From assembly GCA_944392335.1 (NCBI GenBank), contig CALXWJ010000087.1, positions 1-52,814 of the forward strand: a stretch of DNA of 52,814 nucleotides, read 5' to 3'. The stretch comes from an uncultured Clostridia bacterium (lineage in GTDB: Bacteria; Bacillota; Clostridia; UBA1381). The position numbers were made by a program, and so were the translations under genes. Positions 27,144-35,017 of this stretch are shown piece by piece (position 1 is the stretch's first letter; every line of letters starts with the position of its first letter). The notes beneath the pieces are model-generated. The model ran no database searches, was not told the origin of the DNA, and saw only the letters and a program-made list of their open reading frames with translations.

Positions 27144-28385
27144 ATGTTGGAGTTTAACAAAATAAAGGCGGAGGATCCGGAAATATACGAGGCGGTAAGC
27201 AGCGAATTATCAAGACAGCAAAACAAAATCGAGCTTATTGCTTCTGAGAATTTTGTTTCCGAGGCGGTTATGGAGGCAATGGGAACGCCGCTTACAAACA
27301 AATACGCGGAAGGTTATCCGGGGAAGAGATATTACGGCGGATGTGAATATGTCGATGTTGCCGAAAATCTTGCAATAGAAAGGGCTAAAAAAATCTTTGG
27401 GGCAAATTATGCAAATGTTCAGCCTCATTCTGGAGCCCAGGCAAATATGGCGGTGTTTTTCGCGCTTTTAAATCCGGGTGATACAGTTTTGTCAATGAAT
27501 CTTGCGCATGGCGGACACTTGAGCCACGGAAGCCCGGTAAACATTTCCGGTAAATATTTTAACATAGTGCCGTACGGAGTTACAGAGGATACCAATCTTA
27601 TCGATTATGACGAAGTTGAAAAAACGGCAAAAGAATGTAAGCCAAAGCTTATACTGGCGGGAGCTTCGGCATATCCGAGAATAATAGATTTTGAAAGGTT
27701 TTCAAAGATCGCAAAAGAAGTTGGAGCATATTTTATGGTTGATATGGCGCATATTGCGGGGCTTGTTGCGGCAGGACTGCATCCGAATCCGATTCCGTAT
27801 GCGGATGTGGTAACGACCACGACCCATAAGACATTGAGAGGCCCCAGAGGCGGATTGATATTATCCAAGGATGAGGAGTTCGGTAAATTATTCAATAAAG
27901 CGGTTTTCCCGGGAATCCAGGGAGGCCCTTTGATGCATGTTATCGCGGCCAAAGCGGTATCCTTTAAGGAAGCGCTCCAAGATGATTTTAAGGTGTATCA
28001 ACAGCAAATTGTAAAAAACGCGAAGGTATTGTCCGAAGCTTTGTCGGCAGAAGGCTTTAAGCTTGTTTCAGGCGGAACGGACAACCATTTGATACTGATC
28101 GATCTGACAGACATGGGAGTAACCGGAAAAGAAGCGGAGCATATGCTTGATGAAGTAGGTATTACAGTAAACAAAAATGCCATTCCGTTTGACAAGCAAA
28201 GCCCGTTTATCACCAGCGGAATAAGAATAGGGACTCCGGCAACAACAACAAGAGGTTTTGTTGAAGAGGATATGACAGAAATCGCGAAACTTATCAAACT
28301 TACAATAACGGATTTTGAAAATTCAAAAGATGAAATAAAAACAAGGGTAGCGGCGCTTTGTGCAAAGCATCCTTTGTACGCGTAA
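27144..28385 (+). CDS. glyA: Serine hydroxymethyltransferase
   Basis: The 413-residue PLP enzyme has the SHMT blocks [57 protein letters not shown] and [14 protein letters not shown], where the Lys binds PLP. It converts serine and tetrahydrofolate to glycine and methylene-tetrahydrofolate. The ATG at 27144 is chosen because AAAGGA lies upstream within an alternative GTG-started reading from 27126. Length and all active-site motifs are complete. It is monocistronic, with a terminator at 28414. Confidence 0.97.
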   Translation: MLEFNKIKAEDPEIYEAVSSELSRQQNKIELIASENFVSEAVMEAMGTPLTNKYAEGYPGKRYYGGCEYVDVAENLAIERAKKIFGANYANVQPHSGAQANMAVFFALLNPGDTVLSMNLAHGGHLSHGSPVNISGKYFNIVPYGVTEDTNLIDYDEVEKTAKECKPKLILAGASAYPRIIDFERFSKIAKEVGAYFMVDMAHIAGLVAAGLHPNPIPYADVVTTTTHKTLRGPRGGLILSKDEEFGKLFNKAVFPGIQGGPLMHVIAAKAVSFKEALQDDFKVYQQQIVKNAKVLSEALSAEGFKLVSGGTDNHLILIDLTDMGVTGKEAEHMLDEVGITVNKNAIPFDKQSPFITSGIRIGTPATTTRGFVEEDMTEIAKLIKLTITDFENSKDEIKTRVAALCAKHPLYA

Positions 28386-28413
28386 TTCATGCCGGAAAAA
28401 TATATAAATAAAG

Positions 28414-28448
28414 ACGGGGTCAATTGCTTTTGCGATCGACCCCGTTTT
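28414..28448 (+). terminator. Terminator of glyA
   Basis: ACGGGGTC pairs with GACCCCGT across a 16-nt loop, followed by TTTT. Confidence 0.8.
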
Positions 28449-28470
28449 GCGGTGAATAATATATATGCCA

Positions 28471-28640
28471 TATAACCTAAGCGCAGATGTCCCCCGCCGT
28501 TTTCGGCGGCGGGTTCCATTTCAGAATTTCAGTGGGAGTTACAATCTCCCGCCAAAACCCTGAGGAGAAGACGCTTTCCGCACAGGCTGCAATCTGCCAA
28601 AGTCTCTGCTCCCTGCAAGCAAAGCAGGAGCGTTGCTCCG
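28471..28640. repeat. Intergenic hairpin repeat, copy 1; resembles an IS200/IS605 right end
   Basis: The block TATAACCTAAG...GATGTCCCCCGCCG begins with a CCCGCCG/CGGCGGG hairpin (28493-28513), continues with GTTCCATTTCAGAATTTC and a second GGGAG/CTCCC hairpin (28534-28550), then GC-rich sequence to about 28640. Shorter copies lie at 37205-37263 and 51141-51221. No transposase is near any copy. The arrangement resembles the right end or guide-RNA region of IS200/IS605-type elements, here as a solo remnant; that identification is inference. It is the only feature of the 220-bp gap after the glyA terminator. Confidence 0.6.
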
Positions 28641-28665
28641 ATTTAAATATTAACGGTTATTGTAT

Positions 28666-29649
28666 TTATTGAACTTTTAATACTACTTTGCCCACATTTT
28701 CGCCGCGATAAAGAATATCGTGGGCTTCCTGTGCCGCTGTGATGGGAAGGATTTTATAAATGGTTGGTTTGATCTGGCTTGATGCGATTTTCGGCCATAC
28801 ATTTTTGACAAGCTCTGCAAGCAGCTCCGCTTTAAAGGCCGGTGTTTTGGAACGGAGGGTGCTTCCGATAATTCTGACATTTCTGACGTAGATATTTTTT
28901 AAATCTATTTCTGTTTTTTGTCCCGCCAATGCCGCAATCATTATCCATCTGGCGCCATAGCTTAAATAATGAATACATTTGCCCATAATATTCCCGCCGA
29001 GACAGTCAATGGCAACATCCACACCTTGCCCGTCAATAAGGTTCTTTTTCAACACTTCAACAATATCCTCTTTAGTTGTATTAACAATAATATCTGCCTT
29101 TAAGTGTTTAATAGATTCTGCAATTTTATCGGATAAAACAGTTGTTATCACTCTTGCGCCAAAAGCCTTTGCCATAGGTATAACAACGCTTGCAAGGCCG
29201 CTGGCGCCGGCATTCATCAAAAGAGTATCTCCCGGTTTTAATTTCCCTTCATAAAAAAGATTTAAATAAGCTGTTGCAAAGGCTTCCGGAATGGCGGCAG
29301 CTTCTGCCATGGTGCAATTTTCGGGTATTGGCATAAGCATATCATATTTTACCGAGACGTATTGTGCATATCCGCCCCCGCCTAAAAGCGCACAGACCTT
29401 ATCTCCGATTTCCCAATGTGATTTTTTTCTTGCACCGGCGCCGATTTCAATAATTTCTCCGGAAATTTCAAGTCCCATCCATTCGGGGCAACCCTCGGGA
29501 GGAGGATAATCTCCCTCTCTTTGCATAAGGTCGGCACGATTAAGCGCGGCATATGAAATTTTTACCAAGACGTCTTCAGTTCCGATAACAGGATCGGGAA
29601 CGTCATCCCATCTTAAACTTTTGTCTTCATTTACTAAGATCGCTTTCAT
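28666..29649 (-). CDS. NAD(P)H:quinone-oxidoreductase-like medium-chain dehydrogenase (PIG3-type)
   Basis: The 327-residue protein is a zinc-free medium-chain reductase. NYAALNRADLMQREGDYPPP-like sequence (SYAALNRADLMQ...) and EISGEIIEIGAG form the catalytic half; NAGASGLASVVIPMAKAFGARVITT is the NADPH-binding turn. It lacks the Cys/His ligands for catalytic or structural zinc. It probably reduces quinones or enones. It is the last gene of a minus-strand unit behind the epimerase and Gfo/Idh genes, 58 bp after the former. AAAGGAAT precedes the ATG. Confidence 0.88.
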   Translation of the reverse strand: MKAILVNEDKSLRWDDVPDPVIGTEDVLVKISYAALNRADLMQREGDYPPPEGCPEWMGLEISGEIIEIGAGARKKSHWEIGDKVCALLGGGGYAQYVSVKYDMLMPIPENCTMAEAAAIPEAFATAYLNLFYEGKLKPGDTLLMNAGASGLASVVIPMAKAFGARVITTVLSDKIAESIKHLKADIIVNTTKEDIVEVLKKNLIDGQGVDVAIDCLGGNIMGKCIHYLSYGARWIMIAALAGQKTEIDLKNIYVRNVRIIGSTLRSKTPAFKAELLAELVKNVWPKIASSQIKPTIYKILPITAAQEAHDILYRGENVGKVVLKVQ

Positions 29650-29707
29650 AAATATTTATTCCTTTCGCTGAAAAATTATGCGTTTTTGATTTAAAGCTGT
29701 TTTTGAT

Positions 29708-30631
29708 TTATTTGTACATATTTACTCCTAATTTTTTCAATTCAATAATAATGCCGTCTTTTATTGATTTAAAATCATCTGACTTTAAACCCGTTGCTTT
29801 TAAAATCTTTGAATTATCAATTTTTCTGTCGTACGCTCTGTCATAATACCAATGCCATGTATTATGCGGATAGTCTGCATTTACCCACTTGAAGTTAATA
29901 TGCAGGAGTTTTGTGTAAATATCGGCAACTTCACTCCAGGTTAAATTTTGTGCCGATGAAACAGTGTAAGCCTCTGTGACACATTCTTTTTTAAATAAAA
30001 GATTTGCAATAAGTTTTCCGGAATTTCCTGCCCAATCAAGTCCGGCGGTAAGATTTTTTGCCTCAACGGGAAGCGTCAGGGTTTCATTATTTTTTGCGGC
30101 ATTTATAATTTCATGCCCGGTGCGGAGAATCAAATCCAATCTTTTATCTGAAAAAGAAATCACCGGCCGCGCAATGGTCCAATTTTTTTTGTAGGGATTG
30201 TTTCTTAAAAAATTTTCACATTTTGCTTTGGATAAAGCATATTTTTCATTTTCCAAAAATTCATTGTCCTTAATCACATCAAGAAGAAAGGGCGAATTTT
30301 CCGTAATAGGATGCTCTAAATCCGAATATACACGATAAGACGATAAAAAAATCAAATGATCGGTGCTTGAAGAAAGTAATTTGTGATACGGCTCATAGCG
30401 TTCAACTTCATTATAGTGGAGAAAATTCACAATACCGTCATAGTAATTATCTTTAAAGAAGCCATATAAATATTCCAAAGTTGCCAATGCTTTATAATAT
30501 TTTAAATTATCATTATCGGACACATTATCCTCAAGGCATATGATATCAACCTTATGTCCGAGCTTTAAAAGCTCTGAGGCGGTGTAAGTGCCTAAAGTGC
30601 CTCCGCCTCCGATAAGCAATACTTTTTTCAT
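29708..30631 (-). CDS. NAD-dependent epimerase/dehydratase-family (extended SDR) protein
   Basis: The 307-residue protein has the Rossmann motif LIGGGGTLGTYTASELLKLGHKV, IVNFLHYNEVERYEP in place of the usual substrate loop, and an active-site YALSK (YxxxK) preceded by FLSSYRVYSD. It probably acts on a sugar nucleotide or sugar acid, but it is divergent from GalE or RmlB and no substrate can be named. AAGGAGACAGG lies before the ATG. It follows the Gfo/Idh gene by 16 bp, so the two are co-transcribed. Confidence 0.85.
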   Translation of the reverse strand: MKKVLLIGGGGTLGTYTASELLKLGHKVDIICLEDNVSDNDNLKYYKALATLEYLYGFFKDNYYDGIVNFLHYNEVERYEPYHKLLSSSTDHLIFLSSYRVYSDLEHPITENSPFLLDVIKDNEFLENEKYALSKAKCENFLRNNPYKKNWTIARPVISFSDKRLDLILRTGHEIINAAKNNETLTLPVEAKNLTAGLDWAGNSGKLIANLLFKKECVTEAYTVSSAQNLTWSEVADIYTKLLHINFKWVNADYPHNTWHWYYDRAYDRKIDNSKILKATGLKSDDFKSIKDGIIIELKKLGVNMYK

Positions 30632-30647
30632 TATTCCTGTCTCCTTT

Positions 30648-31652
30648 TTAATCAGTATTTGTTATTCCGCAAGATTTTAGCAAAAGTTTATACAGATTAA
30701 GCTCGTAATCGCAGGAATATGGATTTTCCTTTATACCTCTTACCATATATGCAAAATTTTTGATCATATCATCATACCTGTCATAAATATCGGAATCGGT
30801 TTTTTTCCATGGATCCGCCCATCCGTTACTGTAAATTTCATTAATGGTGGTATATAGTCCGCCGTTGGTAATCATTTCTAACGGTTTTATTTCAATTGTG
30901 CCTTTTTCTCCGCATATGACCAGCTGCCGTCTTGAATAACCGCCGTATTCATCAGCACAGGTTTTTGCGAAGGATATACCGTTGGGATACCTAAATATAA
31001 CCATACCGTAATCGTTTGCGGACACACCGTCAAAGCCTGTTGAACAATTAAGAGGTATAACCTCCAATGGTTCGCCTTGAATCTGATAAATCAAATCTAT
31101 TAAATGGCATCCGAGAAAAAACATTATTCCGCCGGGAAAATTTTCAAGCCATTGTCTTGTATTGCGGTTATGTTTGCAATTCATATGCGCCTCGACAGAA
31201 TATATTTTACCTAATTCACCATTTTTAATTTTATTAAGTGTTTTTTTGATTATCGGGTTAAATCTGTACATATATCCTATAGAAAAAACCAAATTATTTA
31301 ATTTTACGGTATTTATTAATTTTTCAAAGTCGAAAAGCCCTATTCCCCCGGGTTTTTCCATATGTATGTGTTTTTTGTTATTCGCTGCCATTATGGCATA
31401 TTTTGTGAGATATACCTCTTCTGTTTCTATTGTAACGGCCTCTATTTCGGGATCGTTCATTACATCGTCGATCGTTAATTCCTGATAACTTTTAAAACAT
31501 TCCAAGCTATCCGGGAATTTTTCTTTTTCATTCTCCGGCATAACATAGCCTGCCACATCAAATATGTCTGTTTGCTTTAACAGGCTATTCCAAATAGCGT
31601 TACCATGGCTATTTTGACTTGTGCCTATTTGTGCTATTTTTATTTTTTTCAT
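30648..31652 (-). CDS. Gfo/Idh/MocA-family oxidoreductase
   Basis: The 334-residue protein has an N-terminal Rossmann domain (KIAQIGTSQNSHGNAIW, with a non-standard glycine motif), the family's catalytic block KHIHMEKPGGIG (EKP motif) and a C-terminal domain with MNCKHNRNTRQWLENFPGGIMFFLGCHLIDLIYQIQG, where His-Leu-Ile-Asp resembles the usual GxHxxD active site. It would oxidise or reduce a sugar, inositol or sugar acid using NAD(P). It is the first gene of a three-gene operon divergent from an AraC regulator, the arrangement of a small inducible catabolic unit. Confidence 0.88.
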   Translation of the reverse strand: MKKIKIAQIGTSQNSHGNAIWNSLLKQTDIFDVAGYVMPENEKEKFPDSLECFKSYQELTIDDVMNDPEIEAVTIETEEVYLTKYAIMAANNKKHIHMEKPGGIGLFDFEKLINTVKLNNLVFSIGYMYRFNPIIKKTLNKIKNGELGKIYSVEAHMNCKHNRNTRQWLENFPGGIMFFLGCHLIDLIYQIQGEPLEVIPLNCSTGFDGVSANDYGMVIFRYPNGISFAKTCADEYGGYSRRQLVICGEKGTIEIKPLEMITNGGLYTTINEIYSNGWADPWKKTDSDIYDRYDDMIKNFAYMVRGIKENPYSCDYELNLYKLLLKSCGITNTD

Positions 31653-31886
31653 TATTATATCCCTTCCTTAGCTTTGGTTTAGTGAGAAAAACCGTTCCCG
31701 ATATTCAGCTTGCATGTGTTGTTACGGATTGAACATATTATTGATATACTTTAAACAAAGGGAGGTAATTCTTGCCGCGGAATTAAATTTTATTTTTTAT
31801 GGTTTTATTATAGCACTTGCATTTTTTTATTCAATATGTTATAATGCAAAAAAAGTAACTATTCTGTAAATTTTGGGGTGTATAAA

Positions 31887-32645
31887 ATGTCAAGCAGCCG
31901 ACTCTATGTTTCGGAATTGTCATCATCAGAACATAATTTTTTAAATTATCATTTTTGCAGGGGAAATAACAGCAAAAACAAAACTCGATTGGGTATTATC
32001 AAAAAAGGAAACGGAACATATATTTATTTGAATAAAAAGTTAAATGTAAATGAGGGTGATGTTGTTTTTATCCCTGAAAATATTTACTGTTATTCGGAGT
32101 GGATAGGGGATCCGGAAATAGAAGTGATGTATGTAAACTGTTTTTTGCATTATGAAGGCTTTTGTTATGAGCCGCAGCTTATATTCTGTGATGAAAAAAC
32201 AAAAAAAACCTTAATACGAATAAATGAGCTTTTATTTTTAGGAGATATTGAAGAGTTGGAAGCATATTCATTGTTTTATACAATTTTACAGAAAATCCTG
32301 CCGAATATGAAAAAATCCAATATTTCTACAGATAAAATATTACGCAACGCAATGGCGTATATTACCGATAATTGGAAAAATAATTTTTCTGTAAGTGATG
32401 TGGCAAAAGAATGTTGTGTCAGTGAATCTACAATTTATCATTTGTTTCGCAAAGAGCTTGGTCAAACCCCGATAACTTTTTTGAATTCAATTAAAATCAA
32501 TCACGCTATTAATTATTTGGAAAACAGTAAGTATTCAATTGCCACAATCAGTCGTTTGGTATGCTTTAATTCCGAAAATCATTTTAGAAAGGTATTTGCC
32601 GATGTTACGGGAATGACTCCTTTGAAATTCAGGAAAAGATCATAA
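31887..32645 (+). CDS. AraC-family transcriptional regulator
   Basis: The product (252 residues) has an N-terminal cupin-like sensor (LGIIKKGNGTYIYLNKKLNVNEGDVVFIPENIYCYSEW) and a C-terminal double helix-turn-helix (FSVSDVAKECCVSESTIYHLFRKELGQTPITFLNSIKINHAINYL, then ISRLVCFNSENHFRKVFADVTGMTPLKFRKRS), the full AraC signature. It probably senses a sugar or related ligand and controls the divergent Gfo/Idh operon; about 230 bp separate them. The ATG at 31887 is preferred with TTGGGGTG upstream; the GTG at 31878 lies inside that site. Confidence 0.93.
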   Translation: MSSSRLYVSELSSSEHNFLNYHFCRGNNSKNKTRLGIIKKGNGTYIYLNKKLNVNEGDVVFIPENIYCYSEWIGDPEIEVMYVNCFLHYEGFCYEPQLIFCDEKTKKTLIRINELLFLGDIEELEAYSLFYTILQKILPNMKKSNISTDKILRNAMAYITDNWKNNFSVSDVAKECCVSESTIYHLFRKELGQTPITFLNSIKINHAINYLENSKYSIATISRLVCFNSENHFRKVFADVTGMTPLKFRKRS

Positions 32646-32792
32646 TTTATAAAAAGCTATAGCCCAAATAAAATTGTGGCAGAAACTATTTATTTAATTT
32701 TTGCATATTCTAAAAATGAAAAGGATAATTTATCTGATGAAGAACGAAACAACATCAAAAAATTGATTGACAGAATTGAACAAGGTTTATAG
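32646..32792 (+). pseudogene. Remnant of a RelE/HigB-like toxin gene (C-terminal part only)
   Basis: An open frame without a start begins right after the AraC stop codon and ends at 32792. From about 32673 it reads VAETIYLIFAYSKNEKDN, then LSDEERNNIKKLIDRIEQGL, which matches the last third of RelE/HigB-type mRNA interferases (the YSKNEKDxLS motif). The N-terminal half, with the catalytic surface, is missing. It lies directly upstream of an intact antitoxin gene in the usual toxin-antitoxin order. The toxin is therefore inactive. Confidence 0.75.
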
Positions 32793-32804
32793 TAGGTGTT
32801 CACA

Positions 32805-33116
32805 GTGAAGGTTTATGACGGTATTATGCAGGGGCTTAACGAGGCGATCGCATACAACGAAGGAAAAATCAAAGCGAGAACAAAAACGATGTCTGTTGCA
32901 CCTATACCGGATTTTGGTGCGGCAGAAATTAAAAGCATCAGAAACAGCCTTGGAATGACACAGGTATTGTTTGCCGGATTTATGGGTGTATCCGCAAAGA
33001 CGGTTGAGGCTTGGGAAGCCGGACGAAATATGCCGGACGGTCCTGCAAGAAGGATTCTTGCAATGGTAAAGCTTGACCCGGCGCTGCCGCAGAAATTAAA
33101 TATTGTCGCAAAATAA
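32805..33116 (+). CDS. HTH antitoxin of a broken toxin-antitoxin pair (HigA/NadS type)
   Basis: The product (about 103 residues) contains an XRE-type helix-turn-helix in its second half: IKSIRNSLGMTQVLFAGFMGVSAKTVEAWEAGRNMPDGPARRILAM, the layout of NadS/HigA antitoxins that follow a RelE-type toxin. The GTG at 32805 has TAGGTG upstream; an alternative GTG at 32796 overlaps it. Its partner just upstream is truncated, so this antitoxin survives alone and may act only as a regulator. A terminator follows. Confidence 0.82.
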   Translation: MKVYDGIMQGLNEAIAYNEGKIKARTKTMSVAPIPDFGAAEIKSIRNSLGMTQVLFAGFMGVSAKTVEAWEAGRNMPDGPARRILAMVKLDPALPQKLNIVAK

Positions 33117-33136
33117 AATCAAATATCATATTTACA

Positions 33137-33170
33137 GAGGGTAACCGCTAAAAACGGTTGCTCTTTTTTT
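33137..33170 (+). terminator. Terminator after the antitoxin gene
   Basis: GAGGGTAACCG pairs imperfectly with CGGTTGCTC around CTAAAAA and is followed by eight Ts. Confidence 0.75.
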
Positions 33171-33177
33171 GGTATGA

Positions 33178-33312
33178 CGGGCATATCAATTTCTGCGCCA
33201 AATGTCCGACGGGGAGCTTGAATATATGCATAAACATCGGAGCAGCAAAGAAATACCGACAACGTGCGGCTTGATCAGTATTTCCGATTATCATGCAAAA
33301 GTCCGCGTCTGA
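33178..33312 (+). pseudogene. Short coding remnant of unknown origin
   Basis: An open frame reads RAYQFLRQMSDGELEYMH and continues to SISDYHAKVRV before a stop at 33310. Its codon choice and GC content are higher than the flanking DNA and it looks like the C-terminal end of a protein. From the ATG at 33202 it would encode only 36 residues and has no ribosome binding site. It is probably the tail of a gene lost when this island was rearranged. I do not recognise the family. Confidence 0.4.
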
Positions 33313-33329
33313 TTCTGATTGAAAAAAGA

Positions 33330-33803
33330 TTATTTACTTTTAATCACATCATTAATATTAATAATGTTAAGTTTCATTTTTTTCGCGTAATTTAAAGTTT
33401 TTGCGGCGCCGCCCCAAGAATATTTTACATAGCAGATCATATATTCCGATTCCCTGACCATATATTCATTGCATTTTAATATCTTTAACCGATTTGGTGT
33501 GGACAGGGGAATATCTGCCATAATAATCTCATCATATTCAGCATAATACTGTTCTTTATACTCATTTATTTCTTTTGTGATATAGGGAATAACCAAGATC
33601 AGTTCAATATCCTTGTATTTGTTTTTCAGTTCTCTCACACATTTTGCCGCAAGCATATCAAATTGCCCGTAGTTTCCAGCCCAAAATTCTTTTACATTTT
33701 CATTTAAAATCAAATATTCAATTTTATCCTTTAATACTGCCGATACAGCCTTCGTGTCATATACCTCACTGTGACCGGCAAAACAGCAAATTTTTCCTGT
33801 CAA
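33330..33803 (-). CDS. SLOG-family (DUF1273/YpsA-like) nucleotide-binding-fold protein
   Basis: The protein (about 157 residues) has a Rossmann-like SLOG pattern: KICCFAGHSEVYD at the N terminus, EFWAGNYGQFDMLAAKCVREL, ILVIPYI, and MICYVKYSWGGAAKTLNYAKK, the GG-containing loop near the C terminus. SLOG domains are thought to bind nucleotides or nucleotide-derived signals, and some work in phage defence; no effector domain is fused here. The TTG at 33803 is chosen, 8 bp after AGGAGG. An XRE regulator lies divergently, and a perfect palindrome overlaps the -35 box of this gene. Confidence 0.78.
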   Translation of the reverse strand: MTGKICCFAGHSEVYDTKAVSAVLKDKIEYLILNENVKEFWAGNYGQFDMLAAKCVRELKNKYKDIELILVIPYITKEINEYKEQYYAEYDEIIMADIPLSTPNRLKILKCNEYMVRESEYMICYVKYSWGGAAKTLNYAKKMKLNIININDVIKSK

Positions 33804-33865
33804 AATCAAAACCTCCTAACATAAAAAGCAAATAATTTAATAGCAAATGCACACAATATGATTGT

Positions 33866-33909
33866 ATTATAGCACAAAAATGTAGTTAATACAACTCATA
33901 AGTTGTATT
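33866..33909 (-). promoter_or_regulatory. SLOG-gene promoter overlapped by a 9-bp-arm palindrome (putative XRE operator)
   Basis: On the minus strand TTGTAT (33889-33894) and TATAAT (33866-33871) are exactly 17 bp apart. The palindrome AATACAACT-CATA-AGTTGTATT (33888-33909) is perfect and covers the -35 box. A dimeric regulator there would block the SLOG gene; the divergent XRE gene 70 bp away is the obvious candidate. Confidence 0.7.
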
Positions 33910-33978
33910 TGTTCAATCAACGTTTGCAGATTTTAATATCGGAATTATGTATAATATTACAATAGGAGAGTGACTGCG

Positions 33979-34206
33979 ATGAAGAACAGAAATTTTGACA
34001 CCTGGCTTCAAATAGGGTTGAATATACTTCACTATAGAAAAGAACAGGGTATGACGCAGATGCAGCTTGCTGAAAAGTGTGGTATCAGCAGAAATTTCAT
34101 GCAGCGAATTGAAACTGCCGCAAGTGCTTGTTCTCTTGATACGCTTATAGACATTGCAGAAGCATTAAAAATACCTTTAACTAAATTGTTTGAATTTAGA
34201 GATTAA
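33979..34206 (+). CDS. XRE-family regulator, copy A
   Basis: The 75-residue protein is a single helix-turn-helix domain: WLQIGLNILHYRKEQGMTQMQLAEKCGISRNFMQRIE, then DTLIDIAEALKIPLTKLFEF. The ATG at 33979 has AGGAGAG upstream. It is about 80% similar to the product of 34541-34768, including MTQMQLAEKC and FMQRIETA, so one is a recent copy of the other. It probably represses the divergent SLOG gene through the palindrome at 33888. A terminator follows at once. Confidence 0.88.
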   Translation: MKNRNFDTWLQIGLNILHYRKEQGMTQMQLAEKCGISRNFMQRIETAASACSLDTLIDIAEALKIPLTKLFEFRD

Positions 34207-34210
34207 AAAA

Positions 34211-34244
34211 AGGAGCTTACACACTGCAATGTAAGTTCTTTTTT
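34211..34244 (+). terminator. Terminator of XRE copy A
   Basis: GAGCTTACA pairs with TGTAAGTTC around CACTGCAA-like loop sequence, followed by six Ts. The CTTACACACTGC core recurs in the terminators at 34774 and, on the minus strand, at 36115. Confidence 0.75.
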
Positions 34245-34305
34245 ACATATACCAATTAAACTTTTCTATGATTGTCAATATATAATTTATGTGTGGTGAT
34301 ATATT

Positions 34306-34494
34306 ATGAGTGACAAATTAATAATAAATAAAAAGAATTTAAAAGGTGAAGATAGCTATAAGACATTTTCCGTACGAATAAAAGATGAAACCGTAACAAA
34401 ATTAGACGCTTTGGCAACCGAAACAAATCGCTCACGGAATGAGTTGATAAATATATTGCTTGAGTATGCAATAAACAATAGTCAGGTATTATGA
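34306..34494 (+). CDS. Ribbon-helix-helix (CopG/Arc-type) DNA-binding protein
   Basis: The 62-residue protein has the ribbon-helix-helix pattern: a short beta strand (KTFSVRIKDETVTKLDALA) followed by TNRSRNELINILLEYAI. Such proteins bind DNA as dimers of dimers and often act as antitoxins or plasmid copy-number repressors. It lies between the two XRE copies with only about 45 bp to the next gene. No toxin partner follows. The ribosome binding site is weak (GTGGTGA). Confidence 0.78.
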   Translation: MSDKLIINKKNLKGEDSYKTFSVRIKDETVTKLDALATETNRSRNELINILLEYAINNSQVL

Positions 34495-34540
34495 TTACGA
34501 TATTGAAAAAAGTAAAAAATATTGCAGGAGTGTGATTCAA

Positions 34541-34768
34541 TTGAAAATGAAAAATCATGATATATGGGTTCAAATAGGGCGGAATATACTGCATTATCGA
34601 AAAGAACAGGAGATGACACAGATGCAGCTTGCAGAAAAATGCGATATCAGCGGAAATTTCATGCAGCGAATAGAAACCGCCGTAAGCTCCTGTAGCGTTG
34701 ATACACTTATGGACATTGCCGAAGCATTAAATATACCGTTAGTTAAATTGTTTGAATTCAGGGATTAA
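34541..34768 (+). CDS. XRE-family regulator, copy B
   Basis: The 75-residue protein is a single helix-turn-helix domain almost co-linear with the product of 33979-34206 (WVQIGRNILHYRKEQEMTQ; FMQRIETAVSSCSVDTLMDIAEALNIPL). The TTG at 34541 aligns exactly with the ATG of copy A and lies 10 bp after AGGAG. Its downstream terminator is also a variant of copy A's. This points to duplication of a gene-plus-terminator unit with the CopG gene lying between the copies. Confidence 0.88.
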   Translation: MKMKNHDIWVQIGRNILHYRKEQEMTQMQLAEKCDISGNFMQRIETAVSSCSVDTLMDIAEALNIPLVKLFEFRD

Positions 34769-34773
34769 AAAAG

Positions 34774-34803
34774 AGAACTTACGCACTGCAAGTTCTTTTT
34801 TTT
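34774..34803 (+). terminator. Terminator of XRE copy B
   Basis: AGAACTT and AAGTTCT pair around ACGCACTGC and are followed by eight Ts. Confidence 0.85.
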
Positions 34804-34867
34804 ATTACCGGATAGCTGGGCTTGTTAATTTTTTTTTATTTTACACCCAAACACGTTACAAAATGTA

Positions 34868-34896
34868 TTGAAAACAGAAGAGGTTTGTGATAGAAT
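34868..34896 (+). promoter_or_regulatory. Sigma-A promoter of the URO-D-family gene
   Basis: TTGAAA (34868-34873), 17 bp, TAGAAT (34891-34896). The leader to the ATG at 35018 is about 115 nt with no obvious fold. Confidence 0.6.
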
Positions 34897-35017
34897 AAAA
34901 TTGTTATCAAGCAGACAGTACATTGTTTTCGCGCGGCGTCAAGAAATAGTTTTCTTTTTGATAACCGCTGTTATTACAGCAGATAAAAATCAAACAAATA
35001 CTTTTAGGAGGCTGATT

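Noticed and set aside
34868..35017. N-terminal extension of the URO-D-family protein
   Set aside because: The extra 50 residues would start on the -35 box of a promoter and have no family similarity; the ATG at 35018 follows a strong binding site.
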